Shown: positions 1 to 9,721, counted from the first letter of the stretch. The stretch is DNA of 64,000 nucleotides from CAWGCA01 sp963820955 (GCA_963820955.1 CAWGCA010000024.1:69167-133166); one strand, 5' to 3'. Notes: a model not told the origin generated them from the letters alone. Translations and numbers: made by a program.

Positions 1-1063
1 GGGTGGCGAATTCGATCAGATCGGTTTTCTCGAATATGGCCTCCACCAGGCGGCAGTCCTCCAGGTTGTAGGCGGCCAGTGCCGGGCGGTCCTGCCGGAA
101 AAGTCGCCGAATCTCCTCCACCTTATCTTCTCCGTTGCTGATCAGTTTACGGCGACCAAGCAGGCTTTGCGCCACATGATCCAGAGCGAAGCTCTCAAAT
201 GACCAGAAGGCGGCGCGCAGGTTATCGATCCCGTCCAGCGCCACCCGGCCGGGGATACTGGAGATTCGCTGCTGCCCCGCCTGCTGCGGCTGCAGGATGG
301 CGGCAGTGTCCTGGTTGCGTCCCAGGGTAAAGGGGATCCGGTGCTGGCGACAGCGTCGCTCCAGATAATCCAGATCAAAGTTGATCAGGTTCCAGCCGAG
401 AATCAGGTCGGGATTCAGGTCGCGAATATGCTGCAGGAATCCCTGCAGCAGGCCCTGTTCGTCACTGAACCAGACCACCGGAAGGTCCGTCTTCCAGGCT
501 GCAGCGCTGCCCTGCATGAGAATCTGCTCACGACCCTGGCCGCAGAAAGCGATGGAAAGGATTTCACCACCGAGGGCGTCGGTTTCGATGTCCAGGCTAA
601 GGTAGCGGAACCGGGGTTGCAGGTCACTGGGTTTCAGCCTGGGGCTGGTCATCTCCCGGTAGCCCGAGCGTGAGGATACCTCGCCTTCGGCGCTGAAGGC
701 GGCGGTGATAAAACGTTCCATTAAAAAACGGTCCGCAGGCTTGATGTCGGACTCGTAGAGCAGGATCTCTGTCTGTGCTGCCAGTTGCCGCATTCGCTGC
801 AACTGTTGCTGCTGCCTAAAATAGAGCCCGTCCATCGCCTTGCCCTGCAGATTCTCAAGATCAAGGGGTTTGCGCTCGAACAAGATGCCGGGCAACAGCT
901 CGGGGTCGAGGGCGGTTTCCCGGGCCAGGAAACAGACTGCCCGCTGACGGGGAAAGAGCAGACGCAGGGGACCGTCCGGCGTATGCGCCCAGAACACCAG
1001 CTCGATCCCATCGGGGGTGTCGCGCCAGTGCCGGGTCAACAGGAATCCGTTCAGCTGTGGCAT
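1..1063 (-). CDS. polB: DNA polymerase II (family B), N-terminal part, cut by window edge
   Basis: Family B DNA polymerase with 3'-5' proofreading, used in SOS-associated restart and lesion bypass. The open minus-strand frame runs uninterrupted from an ATG at 1063 to the window edge, about 354 codons of a usual length near 780. The N terminus contains LTRHWRDTPDGIELVFWA, very close to the start of E. coli PolB. An exonuclease I motif (LSLDIET, near 575-600), an exonuclease II block (NPDLILGWN..NFDL, near 365-405) and YNLEDCRLV near the edge follow in the right order. The polymerase palm domain lies outside the window. The start lacks a strong Shine-Dalgarno. The gene lies 85 bp downstream of the phytase-like gene on the same strand and could be cotranscribed with it. 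I traced the frame at the start codon and at the Exo I motif and both agree, so I see no frameshift here. Confidence 0.93.
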   Translation of the reverse strand, partial: MPQLNGFLLTRHWRDTPDGIELVFWAHTPDGPLRLLFPRQRAVCFLARETALDPELLPGILFERKPLDLENLQGKAMDGLYFRQQQQLQRMRQLAAQTEILLYESDIKPADRFLMERFITAAFSAEGEVSSRSGYREMTSPRLKPSDLQPRFRYLSLDIETDALGGEILSIAFCGQGREQILMQGSAAAWKTDLPVVWFSDEQGLLQGFLQHIRDLNPDLILGWNLINFDLDYLERRCRQHRIPFTLGRNQDTAAILQPQQAGQQRISSIPGRVALDGIDNLRAAFWSFESFALDHVAQSLLGRRKLISNGEDKVEEIRRLFRQDRPALAAYNLEDCRLVEAIFEKTDLIEFAT

Positions 1064-1148
1064 CAATACAGGACGAACGGGGGGAGACGCTCGACCTTAC
1101 CGGTTGACTCTGCAATAGCAGGTCCGCTCCCGATTTCTACCAGTCGTT

Positions 1149-2126
1149 TCAAGGTATCTCGAAGTAGACCAGTTGGGTCTGCAGCAGGAATTTCCCGCCG
1201 TCGTCGCTGACCATGAAGAAGCGATTGTCCCGGTGATGGGTCAGCCCCTCGAAGTTGGAGACCCGCCAGCCCTCGCCGCTGTTGAAACGGGCCAATCTCT
1301 CTGCCTTCAATTCGGTGCCGGCGTTGTCTCGGGAGGGGCTGACTCGTGACAGGGTGATCGTCCAGGGTGCCAGGGGCGAGCTGAATGAGCGCTCGAGCAC
1401 GATCACCTCACCGTTGGCAAGGGCCTCCAGCGCAACCATTGCGCCATACTCTTCGAACGGACGGTAGAGCCAGCTTTTTCCCGTCGGGTCGAAAAAAGGT
1501 ATGGTCTTTCCGCGGCGGGATTTTTCCGGGCCGGTAAGCAGCCCCAATTCCGGGTGCAGGGTCAGTGATTCCAAACCCTTGTTGGCATCTTTATAGAATC
1601 GCGGGTTGGCCAGGACGCGCGGCAGGGGAACGGCTCCCAGTTGCCGGCCGTCCGGCCGGTAGCGGACTATCCGGTTGTTAATCTCGAAAGAGACTAACAG
1701 CTGGCTGTCTCCGGCGATGCCGTTGTGACCATTTTCCAGGGTCAGACCCTCGGCGTCGTTCCACTTGCCGGACAGGGGTTTGCCATTGCGGTCCAGCAGT
1801 GGATAGTCACGCAACAGTTTCAGCCCGGTTAGCTGATCGTCGCGGAAAATGGTTTCAAGATGGAGCAGCCGACCGCGGTCGGAGACCGCATAGAGCCGTT
1901 CTTCGTCCTGGTCCCAGGCCAGGCCGGAGAGTTCCGCCAGGGCCGGGTGGCCGAGCAGGCCAAGAATCCCACGCAGCCGTATTCCCTGGTAAGGTTCATC
2001 GCTCGCCACCGTGTCCGACAGCTGGATGCGGTACCCCACCGACTGTGGTTCCTCGGCCCCGCTCGCGAGGGGCCATAGCAGGGCCGTGTTTATCAAGAGT
2101 ATCCGAACGAGGGGGAAGGTTTTCAC
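1149..2126 (-). CDS. Secreted esterase-like (phytase-like domain) protein
   Basis: A 325-residue protein with an N-terminal signal peptide (hydrophobic stretch residues 7-20, cleavage after ASG or AEE) followed by a single beta-propeller-type domain of the phytase-like esterase family (PF13449 type). Supporting features are the repeated blocks ELSGLAWDQ, LYAVSDRGR, DAEGLTL, GLESLTL and NFEGLTHH..RFFMVSDD, which are the regularly spaced loops of this family. It is predicted to be periplasmic or secreted; the substrate is unknown. The start is GTG at 2126, the only start that keeps the whole signal peptide. The divergent gene at 2204 leaves about 77 bp for both promoters. It is followed on the same strand by polB. 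Confidence 0.8.
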   Translation of the reverse strand: MKTFPLVRILLINTALLWPLASGAEEPQSVGYRIQLSDTVASDEPYQGIRLRGILGLLGHPALAELSGLAWDQDEERLYAVSDRGRLLHLETIFRDDQLTGLKLLRDYPLLDRNGKPLSGKWNDAEGLTLENGHNGIAGDSQLLVSFEINNRIVRYRPDGRQLGAVPLPRVLANPRFYKDANKGLESLTLHPELGLLTGPEKSRRGKTIPFFDPTGKSWLYRPFEEYGAMVALEALANGEVIVLERSFSSPLAPWTITLSRVSPSRDNAGTELKAERLARFNSGEGWRVSNFEGLTHHRDNRFFMVSDDGGKFLLQTQLVYFEIP

Positions 2127-2203
2127 GCGTGTGATATCAGGCAGTCTTGTGGTATGTTTGCGCCAACGATTATAACCCGCTCAAGTCGATTTCGGGGACG
2201 TGA

Positions 2204-3040
2204 ATGAGCAATCCAAGAACCACTCTTTTCTGGATGGTGATCTATCTGGCGATAGTTGCGGCGGTATGCACGCTCCTGTACGAGCCCTTGCGGGGCGTTT
2301 TTTTCGCCAACTGGGTATTCAACGGGCTGATCCTCGCCGTTCTGGTCGTCGGGATTGGTATCACCTTTCGTCAGGTCCTTATCCTGAGGCGGGAGCTGAA
2401 CTGGATCAAGGTGTTTCGCACCGGCCAGACCGGACTTTCCCTTGAGAAGGAACCCCGTCTGCTGAAACCCCTGGCGATGAATCTCAGCAGTCATGTCAAG
2501 CACGATCGATTCAGTATGTCCGCTTTGTCGCTGCGCACGGTGCTGGACGGTATACGTACCCGCCTCGACGAGTCCCGCGAAATTTCACGCTACATGATCG
2601 GGCTGCTGATCTTTCTGGGTCTCCTGGGTACTTTCTGGGGACTGATCGCGACCATTAATGCAGTCGGTGGGGTGATCGGCGGCCTGGAACTGGGCCAACG
2701 GGATTTCGCTGAGGTGTTTGCGGAGCTTAAAACGGGACTGATGGAGCCGCTTTCCGGCATGGGTACCGCGTTCAGTTCTTCGCTGTTCGGACTTGGCGGA
2801 TCCCTGGTCCTGGGATTTCTCGATATCCAGGCAGGCCATGCCCAGAACCGCTTCTACGACGGGCTGGAAGTGTGGCTGTCTGGATTGACTCATCTGATCG
2901 ATGCGCCTGAGACCATCGAGGAGATGGAAATGGTGGGTATGCCGCAGCAAAAAGACCTGTCCGCCCTGATTTCCGATCTTCGCGAGGAGAACCGGCAACT
3001 TCGCCAGCAGCTGAACGATTCGGGGCCGGCGGCGGACTGA
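2204..3040 (+). CDS. MotA/TolQ/ExbB-type proton channel subunit
   Basis: A 278-residue inner-membrane protein. Two hydrophobic segments occur near the N terminus (about residues 8-30 and 38-58). After a cytoplasmic stretch a third follows (YMIGLLIFLGLLGTFWGL, about 128-150), then a fourth (MGTAFSSSLFGLGGSLVLGF, about 185-208). This is the arrangement of the MotA/ExbB proton-channel domain, and the G-T-F-W-G-L and G-M-G-T-A-F-S motifs are conserved in that family. The start is supported by GGGGAC just upstream. It ends 29 bp before the coiled-coil OmpA-domain gene, so the pair probably forms a stator-like, proton-driven complex anchored to peptidoglycan. No flagellar genes are nearby, so a role in flagellar rotation is unlikely. 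It is too short, and lacks the long cytoplasmic tail, to be a typical ZorA. Confidence 0.85.
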   Translation: MSNPRTTLFWMVIYLAIVAAVCTLLYEPLRGVFFANWVFNGLILAVLVVGIGITFRQVLILRRELNWIKVFRTGQTGLSLEKEPRLLKPLAMNLSSHVKHDRFSMSALSLRTVLDGIRTRLDESREISRYMIGLLIFLGLLGTFWGLIATINAVGGVIGGLELGQRDFAEVFAELKTGLMEPLSGMGTAFSSSLFGLGGSLVLGFLDIQAGHAQNRFYDGLEVWLSGLTHLIDAPETIEEMEMVGMPQQKDLSALISDLREENRQLRQQLNDSGPAAD

Positions 3041-3069
3041 TCCGCCGCAGCCTATAGAAAAACGCCATC

Positions 3070-4410
3070 ATGCTTGCAAGTCCCCGCCGCGCGAAATCGA
3101 CCATCAACATCTGGCCGGGTTACGTGGACGCGCTCTCCGCGCTGTTGATGCTGGTGATTTTTACCCTGCTGGTATTCACCCTGGCTCAGGTCTTCCTGTC
3201 CGAAATCCTTTCCAACCAGGATCGGGAACTCAGTGACTTGAACGCGCGGCTGGCTGAGATCAGCAGTCTGCTCGGTCTGGAGCAGGAGAAGAGCCGGCGG
3301 TTGGACAATGAGGTCAAACAGATTTCGGAGGAGTACAGCCGCAGTCTTGAGAAACAGTACGAGCTGTTTGGGCAGGTGGAAAAGCTTACCACGCTGTCCC
3401 AGGCGGACAGGGAGAAAATCGAACTCCAACTGCGTTCTATCGCCTCCCTGCAGCAGGACATCGACAGTCTGCAGCAGATGCGGCAGAAACTGGAGCAGGA
3501 GGTCGGCAACCTGGTTTTGTCGTTGGAGGGCAGGGATCAGCAGTTAGGCGCCCTGCAGGCGCAGTCGGAAGACCTGAAGGTACAGTTGTCGGATAAGGAA
3601 ATGCAGATCGGCGCCCTGCGGGATCGTTCCAAGTCGCTGCAGGCCCGGCTGGCCGATGAGGCGGAGCGCACCCTGCTGGCCCAGCAGACGATCGAGCAGA
3701 AGGAGATACGGATCGAGGAACTGGTCGCTGTTGTTAATGCCGGCAATGAGGCCCTGGACGAGGAGAAGGAACTCTCTACCCAGGCGAGGGCTCAGGTTGA
3801 ACTGCTCAATCGTCAGATTGCCGCCCTGCGGGAACAGCTTCTGGTGATCGGTCAGGCGCTGAAGTTGGCGGAGGAGAAAAATGCCGATCAGGAGGTGCAG
3901 TTGACCGATATCGGCAAGCGCCTGAATACCCTGCTGGCCGAGCGTGTAAATAAACTTGAACGCTACCGTTCCGAGTTCTTCGGCCGCCTGCGCGAAGCGC
4001 TGGGAGAGAATCCGGATATCCGGGTGGTTGGTGACCGCTTTGTCCTGCCCTCGGAACTGCTGTTCGCCAGTGGCTCGGCGACCTTGGGGGAGGCGGGAAG
4101 AAGCGAATTGTTCACGCTGGCGGCCACTCTGCGCCAGATAGCCGGTAAGATCCCGAGCGACGTGAATTGGATACTGCGGGTGGACGGCCACACCGACCGG
4201 CGGCCCATTCAAACCGAGCAGTTTCCCTCCAACTGGGAACTCTCCACGGCGCGGGCGGTTTCGGTGGTCCGCTTCCTGGCCCAGCAGGGCATTCCGCAAC
4301 AGCGCATGGCGGCCACCGGTTTCGGTGAATTCCATCCGGTTGAATCCGCCGATACCCCCGAGGCCTTTCAGCGTAATCGGCGGATCGAGATAAAACTGAC
4401 CGATCGCTGA
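3070..4410 (+). CDS. MotB-like protein: TM anchor, long coiled coil, OmpA peptidoglycan-binding domain
   Basis: A 446-residue partner of the upstream channel protein. It has one N-terminal transmembrane helix (about residues 15-42, preceded by WPGYVDALSAL, the MotB-type plug/TM region). An exceptionally long charged heptad-rich coiled coil follows (about residues 50-300, rich in E, Q, L and R). The C-terminal domain is OmpA-like (about 315-446), with VDGHTDRRPI, NWELSTARA and RNRRIEIKL, the family's peptidoglycan-binding signatures. The predicted topology places the coiled coil and OmpA domain in the periplasm. The conserved acidic residue in YVDALSA would be the proton-carrying Asp. Such MotA-like/OmpA pairs occur outside flagellar loci in many proteobacteria, with function unknown. 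Confidence 0.87.
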   Translation: MLASPRRAKSTINIWPGYVDALSALLMLVIFTLLVFTLAQVFLSEILSNQDRELSDLNARLAEISSLLGLEQEKSRRLDNEVKQISEEYSRSLEKQYELFGQVEKLTTLSQADREKIELQLRSIASLQQDIDSLQQMRQKLEQEVGNLVLSLEGRDQQLGALQAQSEDLKVQLSDKEMQIGALRDRSKSLQARLADEAERTLLAQQTIEQKEIRIEELVAVVNAGNEALDEEKELSTQARAQVELLNRQIAALREQLLVIGQALKLAEEKNADQEVQLTDIGKRLNTLLAERVNKLERYRSEFFGRLREALGENPDIRVVGDRFVLPSELLFASGSATLGEAGRSELFTLAATLRQIAGKIPSDVNWILRVDGHTDRRPIQTEQFPSNWELSTARAVSVVRFLAQQGIPQQRMAATGFGEFHPVESADTPEAFQRNRRIEIKLTDR

Positions 4411-4595
4411 TACGCCAGGCTCGCTTATTCAGTCGCGAGATTGCGCTAACAAGGCATCACCAACTCTTTTAACTGCGCCGTGCGCACCAGAAAAGTACCC
4501 CTGGGATCCAGTTGAACTTTTGATCTCCGCGGGCTCATGAATTGAGTCTCCCCCCTGTTAGGATCGGAATCTACTCTCAGTCCGCGGTCCTCGCC

Positions 4596-6996
4596 ATGCA
4601 TGCCCAAACCGAAGCCCTGGAATCTGTCGCCGCTTCCCCCGATGCCAATCACTTGGCCTGGCAGCTGCAGCAGAAATACGCCTCGCGCATCACCGGGGTA
4701 CTTCATCTGCCGGCCCGCAAGGGACGTTTCAAGCCGCTGCCTGATGCGCTGGATGTGAGTCTGCGCGAGGCATTGGTTGCGCGAGGTATTAAAAGCCTGT
4801 ATCTGCATCAGCATCAGGCCTGGCAGGTGGTGCAGGACGGTAAAAACCTGGTGGTGGTGACCCCCACTGCTTCCGGTAAGACCCTCTGCTACAATCTGCC
4901 GGTGCTCCATGGGGCGCTGAAGGAACGGGCCAAGGCGCTGTATCTGTTTCCCACCAAGGCCTTGTCACAGGATCAGGTAGCCGAGATCGCTGAGCTCAAC
5001 CAGGCCGGGGAACTGGGAGTACGGGCCTATACCTTTGACGGCGATACCCCGGGCGATGCCCGCCGGGCGGTGCGCACTCGCGGTGATATCGTGGTCTCGA
5101 ACCCCGATATGCTGCATCAGGGGATACTGCCTCACCACACCAAGTGGGCGCAGTTTTTCGAAGGCCTGCGTTTTGTCGTCATCGACGAAATGCACAGCTA
5201 CCGCGGTGTTTTCGGCTCCCACATGGCCAATGTCCTGCGTCGGCTACGGCGGATCTGCCGTTTCTACGGCGCCGATCCTCTTTTCATTCTCTGTTCCGCC
5301 ACCATCGCCAACCCGGAACAGCTGGCGCAGCGGCTGATCGGAGACGATGTCACTGCGATCACGGAGAGCGGGGCCCCGCAGGGTGAGAGACGGCTGCTGC
5401 TCTGGAATCCGCCGGTGATCAATCCGGATCTGGGTATCCGTGCCTCAGCCCGGTCTCAGACCACCCGCATCGCCCGTATGGCTACGCAAATGGGGCTAAA
5501 AAACATCATATTTGCGCACAGCCGGTTGATGGTGGAGGTGCTCACCAAATACCTCAAGGATGTGTTCGACAAAGACCCGCGACACCCCCCCCGGATAGCG
5601 GCCTACCGCGGCGGTTATCTCCCCCACCGCCCGGCGGGCAACGGAACGTCGACTGCGCCAGGGTGGCGTGGATTCTGTGGTCTCCACTTCCGCCCTGGAA
5701 CTGGGCGTTGATATCGGTGCCCTGGATGTCTGTATCCTCAACGGTTATCCGGGTACCGTTGCCGGCACCTGGCAGCGTCTGGGTCGGGCCGGAAGGCGCA
5801 ATCGACCCGCTCTCGGGGTGCTGGTGGCCAGCAGTGACCCGCTGGATCAGTATATTGTGCGCAACCCCGATTTTTTTCTTGATGCTTCTCCCGAACATGC
5901 CCAGATTTCACCGGATCAGCTCCTGATCCTACTGGATCATGTCCGTTGTGCCGCCTTCGAGCTTCCGTTCAATCGGGGAGAGGTGTTCGGCGGAGAGGCG
6001 CTGGAGGAGCTCTTGCAATGGCTGCAGGACGAAGGGGTTCTGCATCGGGAAGGGGAGCGATGGCATTGGGTGACCGACAGTTACCCCGCCAACGCCGTTT
6101 CGCTGCGCTCGGTGGCTGAGGGAAATTTCGTGGTGATCGACATTACCAACGGTGGGCAACAGGTGATCGCCGAGGTGGACTACAGCGCCGCCCCCATGAC
6201 GCTCTATCCCGGGGCTATCTACATGATTCAGTCCAGCCCCTACCAGGTCGAGCGGCTGGATTGGGAAGGACGCAAGGCCTTCGTGCGCCAGACCCGGGCC
6301 GATTACTACACTGACGCTATTGACTACACCCGTCTCAAGATTCTGGACAGCACCGGGCGCGATCTGGCGCCGATGGGCCTGGTCGCCCATGGCGAGGTTC
6401 ATCTGGTACGTCGGGTCGCCGGTTACAAGAAAATCCGCTATTACAGCCACGAGAACGTCGGCTTCGGCAAGATCAATCTGCCGGATCAGGAGATGCACAC
6501 CACCGCCGTCTGGTGGCAGCTGGCCGAGGATGCGCTGGATACTGCTTTTGCCGGTCGTCAGGAGGCACTGGACGGGTTTCTTGGGGCCGCCTACGCCATG
6601 CACCATGTGGCCGCTCTGCGGATGATGGCGGAGCCCCGGGACCTTGGCCGGGCGGTCGGGGACGGTGAAGCCGGTTGGTTTGCCACCGTCGGTCCCAACG
6701 GTCGCGGCGCCCTGCGCAATCTGGAGGGGGATGAACTTTCGGTCGATGGTCAGCAGCGCTTTCGGCCAACGCTGTTTCTTTACGACAACTATCCGGGTGG
6801 TGTGGGGCTGTCGGTACCCCTTTTCGATCAGCGTGCAACGGTAGTTGAACAGACCATCCAACTGATCGACCAGTGCGACTGCCGCTGGGGCTGTCCCGCC
6901 TGTGTCGGACCGATTCTGGCCTCCGATGAGCAGCGGGGCTGCGCTCCCAAGACAGCCGCTATTCGGGTAGTGGAGATGTTGCGTGGCAGGGCTTAG
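4596..6996 (+). pseudogene. mrfA: MrfA/YprA-type DEAD/DEAH-box helicase with DUF1998 zinc domain; one frameshift
   Basis: An SF2 helicase of the MrfA (YprA) family, which in Bacillus subtilis works with MrfB in mitomycin-damage repair. Visible motifs: TPTASGKT (Walker A), VVIDEMH (DEAD-box variant), CSAT (motif III), TSALELGVD and QRLGRAGRR (motifs V and VI), and a C-terminal four-cysteine cluster CDCRWGCPAC of the DUF1998 region. The first frame runs from ATG 4596 (or TTG 4542) through AYRGGYLPH. The rest, starting RATERRLRQGG, is in the next frame up to the stop at 6996. The break lies at 5628-5637, in a C/G-rich run, and one surplus base explains it. The gene overlaps the mrfB start by 14 bp. 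All motifs on both sides are intact, so this could be a sequencing indel and the gene functional. Confidence 0.85.
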
Positions 6997-8170
6997 GGAA
7001 CGTCTGCTGGAACTCAAGGGGCGAACCGGGGCGGGTGGTGTGTCACACGGAACTGACGCTCTATCGGGCCGTCTCAGTCGTCTCCAGCCTGACGGGAGGG
7101 GAAGGGCGAGACCACGGCCAGCGGATGAATCCAAACTGGCTAGATGCCTTGGCGGTAAGCTGATCGATAAGGGAGTAATTCTGCTCGAACGGCGATACTC
7201 GCTGGATTCGGTTCACGGCAAAGTGCCGTTGCGTCTGCTGGAACAGGGTCTGGATGGGTTGCCGGATGTGGAGGGCCTGGAGCTCGAGCGACTACTCTTT
7301 CTGGATACCGAGACCACTGGCCTATCTGGTGGGAGTGGTACGTTGGTTTTCCTGCTCGGGCTGGCCCGCGTCCAAGGCAGAATGATGGTGGTGCGGCAGT
7401 ATCTGCTGACCCGCTGCGCCGGTGAGCAGAGAATGCTCGAGGTGGCCGGCGGCTGGGTTGGGCAGGGGGATACCCTGGTCAGTTATAACGGCAAGTCCTT
7501 CGATCTTCCAATGCTCGCCACCCGTTGTCGTCTCTCCGGTACGCCGAATCCTTTTTCCGCGCTGCCCCATCTTGATCTGCTCTATGGGGTAAGACGAGCC
7601 TTTTCGAAACGGTGGCGGGAGTGCAGCCTGCAGACTGCGGAGCAGCGACTGCTTGAATTTTTTCGCCGTGATGATCTCCCGGGATCAGCGGCGCCGGAGT
7701 GCTGGCGAGCCTGGCTCACCCGGGCTGACGCCAGCTGTCTGCCAGGTATCTGTCGACACAACTACTGGGATATTGTCTCTCTGGCAGCGCTGCTGCCGAG
7801 GCTCCGTCAGTGTCATCAGCAACCGGGTAGACACGGTGCGGATGTGCTGGCTATCGCTCGGGTGCATTTGAAAAGGGGCGGGTTGCAGCAGGCGTTATCC
7901 CTGTTGCAGGAGAACCGGGACCGGCTGGACCAATCCGGTCTTCTGCAACTGGCCCGTCTGTTTCGACGAAACCGTCGCTGGCAGGAGGCACTGGAGATCT
8001 GGAAGGGGTTGGCCGAGTCTGGCAATGAAGATGCCCGGGAACAGCTGGCCAAATACTATGAACACATCGCCCGTGACTACCAACAGGCGTTTGCCTGTGC
8101 CAGCGAACTGCCAACCAACGCGGAACACCTCTACCGCTGCCGGCGTTTGATTCGCAAGCTGGCCCACTAG
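6983..8170 (+). CDS. mrfB: MrfB/YprB-type 3'-5' exonuclease with TPR-like C terminus
   Basis: A 395-residue RNase H-fold (DEDD) exonuclease of the YprB/MrfB family. Residues about 95-110 carry LFLDTETTGLSGGSGT (acidic pair of motif I). VSYNGKSFDLP follows at about 165-175 (motif II), and RHNYWDIVSLAALL at about 255 (motif III with the catalytic Asp). The C-terminal 110 residues contain TPR-like helices (QALSLLQENR, RWQEALEIWKGLAE). The start is GTG at 6983 with GGAG about 8 bp upstream, overlapping the helicase gene; such coupling is usual for mrfA-mrfB. Together they are predicted to unwind and resect damaged DNA in an excision-repair route independent of UvrABC, as known for B. subtilis MrfAB. 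Confidence 0.85.
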   Translation: MAGLRERLLELKGRTGAGGVSHGTDALSGRLSRLQPDGRGRARPRPADESKLARCLGGKLIDKGVILLERRYSLDSVHGKVPLRLLEQGLDGLPDVEGLELERLLFLDTETTGLSGGSGTLVFLLGLARVQGRMMVVRQYLLTRCAGEQRMLEVAGGWVGQGDTLVSYNGKSFDLPMLATRCRLSGTPNPFSALPHLDLLYGVRRAFSKRWRECSLQTAEQRLLEFFRRDDLPGSAAPECWRAWLTRADASCLPGICRHNYWDIVSLAALLPRLRQCHQQPGRHGADVLAIARVHLKRGGLQQALSLLQENRDRLDQSGLLQLARLFRRNRRWQEALEIWKGLAESGNEDAREQLAKYYEHIARDYQQAFACASELPTNAEHLYRCRRLIRKLAH

Positions 8171-8175
8171 CCTGT

Positions 8176-8703
8176 TTATTTATGCGGTGCTTTCAGCAAA
8201 CGAATATCATCGATCCAGACTGTTCCTTTTCCGTCTACAACCAGATTGATTTTTACATTGTCAGGATTTTCACCTGCCTTAAGAAAAAAAGGTGTCTCCT
8301 GCAATGTCCATTCTTGACTCCCGGATATAGGCGATTGAAGCGCGCGAGAAAAGAATTCACCTTTTTCAGGGAAGCGGCACCACATTTCGATATAGGCCTG
8401 CCCATCCAGGCCTTCGGTGCGCAGCCTGGCGCGATAGATTAACTGCGCGTCTTCGATATCGATATCGCCGGTTTCATAGAGTCTTACCGTGGTCGGCTTG
8501 CCCGCAGTGACTCTCAATGATCCGTTTCCATCACTCGTTATTTCCTTATCGATTTGAACTTCGGTGACAGCGATAATTTCGTCTTTGTTATCGATCGGGT
8601 AGTGTTTTATCTCTGTGGTTTCTGTTGCTTTTTGAGAGCAAGCAGTTGCCCAAACTGTGAACAGGCATGTGATATAAAAAACCGATCTTCTCTTGCCACA
8701 CAT
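8176..8703 (-). CDS. Predicted lipoprotein, jelly-roll-like domain, function unknown
   Basis: A 175-residue protein with a lipoprotein signal (hydrophobic segment then lipobox-like TACS, Cys about residue 22). The mature part looks like a single beta-sandwich: alternating strands, LIYRARLRTEGLDGQAYIEMW, and a C-terminal VDGKGTVWIDDIRLL, the ending seen in many carbohydrate-binding or DUF642-like jelly rolls. The start is backed by GAGGT about 9 bp upstream. Its stop lies 6 bp from the convergent mrfB stop, so the two mRNAs overlap or end bidirectionally; no hairpin terminator was seen. I do not recognise a named family. Location is inferred as a membrane-attached lipoprotein. Confidence 0.7.
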   Translation of the reverse strand: MCGKRRSVFYITCLFTVWATACSQKATETTEIKHYPIDNKDEIIAVTEVQIDKEITSDGNGSLRVTAGKPTTVRLYETGDIDIEDAQLIYRARLRTEGLDGQAYIEMWCRFPEKGEFFSRALQSPISGSQEWTLQETPFFLKAGENPDNVKINLVVDGKGTVWIDDIRLLKAPHK

Positions 8704-8808
8704 TCCAGTTACCTCTTTGTTTCGATCGTCAGATTTTACGCTTGCCTTCAGGATGACTGCATTGTTTTCGATGTTATATGGAGTACCCAGTGAGATAGCA
8801 GCCCGAAA

Positions 8809-9408
8809 TTATCGTGGACCCAGGTATCGATAGTGTCCGGTGATCGGATACTCGAAGAGCAGGTCTTGCAGTTCTGGACCCGCGCCAATATTGTGAACAA
8901 TCAATGGACGACGGCCGTCGTCCGAGAAGCGTTCCGCAACGATTCCGATGTGTGGAAGGTTGCCTGGCAACATCCAGGTCACAAGGTCTCCAGCATGGTA
9001 ATCGGAGCCGATACTGGATATAGGTAGCTCGGCTTTCTGCCTTCTGAGGAAGCTTCTCAGATTAGGGACGCGCCGATGGTCAATATTCGGATCCGGTCGG
9101 CTCAGGCCCCAGCTTTGGGGATACTCCTGGAAATTGATCGACATATCCTCGTGAACCAGGCGCTGCAGGTCTACGCCTACCGCTCGATATGCTCGAATCA
9201 CGAGGTCAGAGCAGACTCCAATGTTGTCAGGGACGTCACCATGCGGGTAGTTCAATCGGCGATAGCTTCCGTCATACCTGACTTCATGGGTCGTTCGCTC
9301 GATCGCGGCAGCAACGAGTTGGATGAGAAAGTCCGAGGGTTGGTCCTGCGCCATGGTTGCGCCGGGAAGAAGCAGTAGTGCAATCAGAAGTACTTTACCA
9401 AGGCTCAT
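8809..9408 (-). CDS. DUF1287 family secreted protein (NlpC/P60-like fold)
   Basis: A 199-residue protein with a clear signal peptide (LLIALLLLPGATMAQ) and the DUF1287 domain. A catalytic-type Cys lies in GVCSDLVIRAYRA, His residues in LPHIGIVAERF and IVHNIGAGP, and GDLVTWMLPG precedes them, matching the Cys-His layout of NlpC/P60-like papain-fold proteins. E. coli YijF belongs to this family. The start at 9408 is preferred over an upstream in-frame ATG at 9432 because GAGAG sits a few bases upstream and the signal peptide begins there. The role is unknown; cell-wall amidase or peptidase activity is only suggested by the fold. Confidence 0.8.
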   Translation of the reverse strand: MSLGKVLLIALLLLPGATMAQDQPSDFLIQLVAAAIERTTHEVRYDGSYRRLNYPHGDVPDNIGVCSDLVIRAYRAVGVDLQRLVHEDMSINFQEYPQSWGLSRPDPNIDHRRVPNLRSFLRRQKAELPISSIGSDYHAGDLVTWMLPGNLPHIGIVAERFSDDGRRPLIVHNIGAGPELQDLLFEYPITGHYRYLGPR

Positions 9409-9709
9409 TGATCTCTCGTGGCTATATAACAAAGTGGCTTTCCTGCCGTATTGTAACCTTCAGCTATGCGGTCTGATTTTGCTTCGATAGGGTTGGAACA
9501 GGGCTTGAAAGGCATAAGCGTTTTCTAGCGCTACCGGTTTCCGTACTCCTGCCCTTGAAAAATCGCAGCTTATCACTGTTCCTTGTCCGCGTTATCTTAA
9601 TATTACCGTTGCATAGATAGTGGTTCCTTGATAAACCTTTATCCAAAGGGGATCACGAACAATCCCATGGAAGGGGGTTTTCAAAGCACCCTACAGTTAG
9701 CCACTGGTC
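9409..9709. other. Intergenic region without a supported gene
   Basis: About 300 bp between divergent genes. Short open frames on both strands show no family resemblance and no ribosome binding site. It must hold the promoters of the DUF1287 gene (minus) and the MliC-like gene (plus). I saw no strong repeat. Confidence 0.5.
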
Positions 9710-9721
9710 GTGGAGATATTC

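Noticed and set aside
3544..4335. Minus-strand open frame of 263 codons
   Set aside because: It lies inside the OmpA/coiled-coil gene, which has clear domains; the frame has none and no ribosome binding site.
2204..6996. A Zorya-like defence system (ZorA/ZorB plus helicase)
   Set aside because: The channel protein lacks the long cytoplasmic ZorA tail, the coiled coil is in the OmpA partner, no ZorC is present, and the helicase is of the MrfA type beside its normal partner MrfB.
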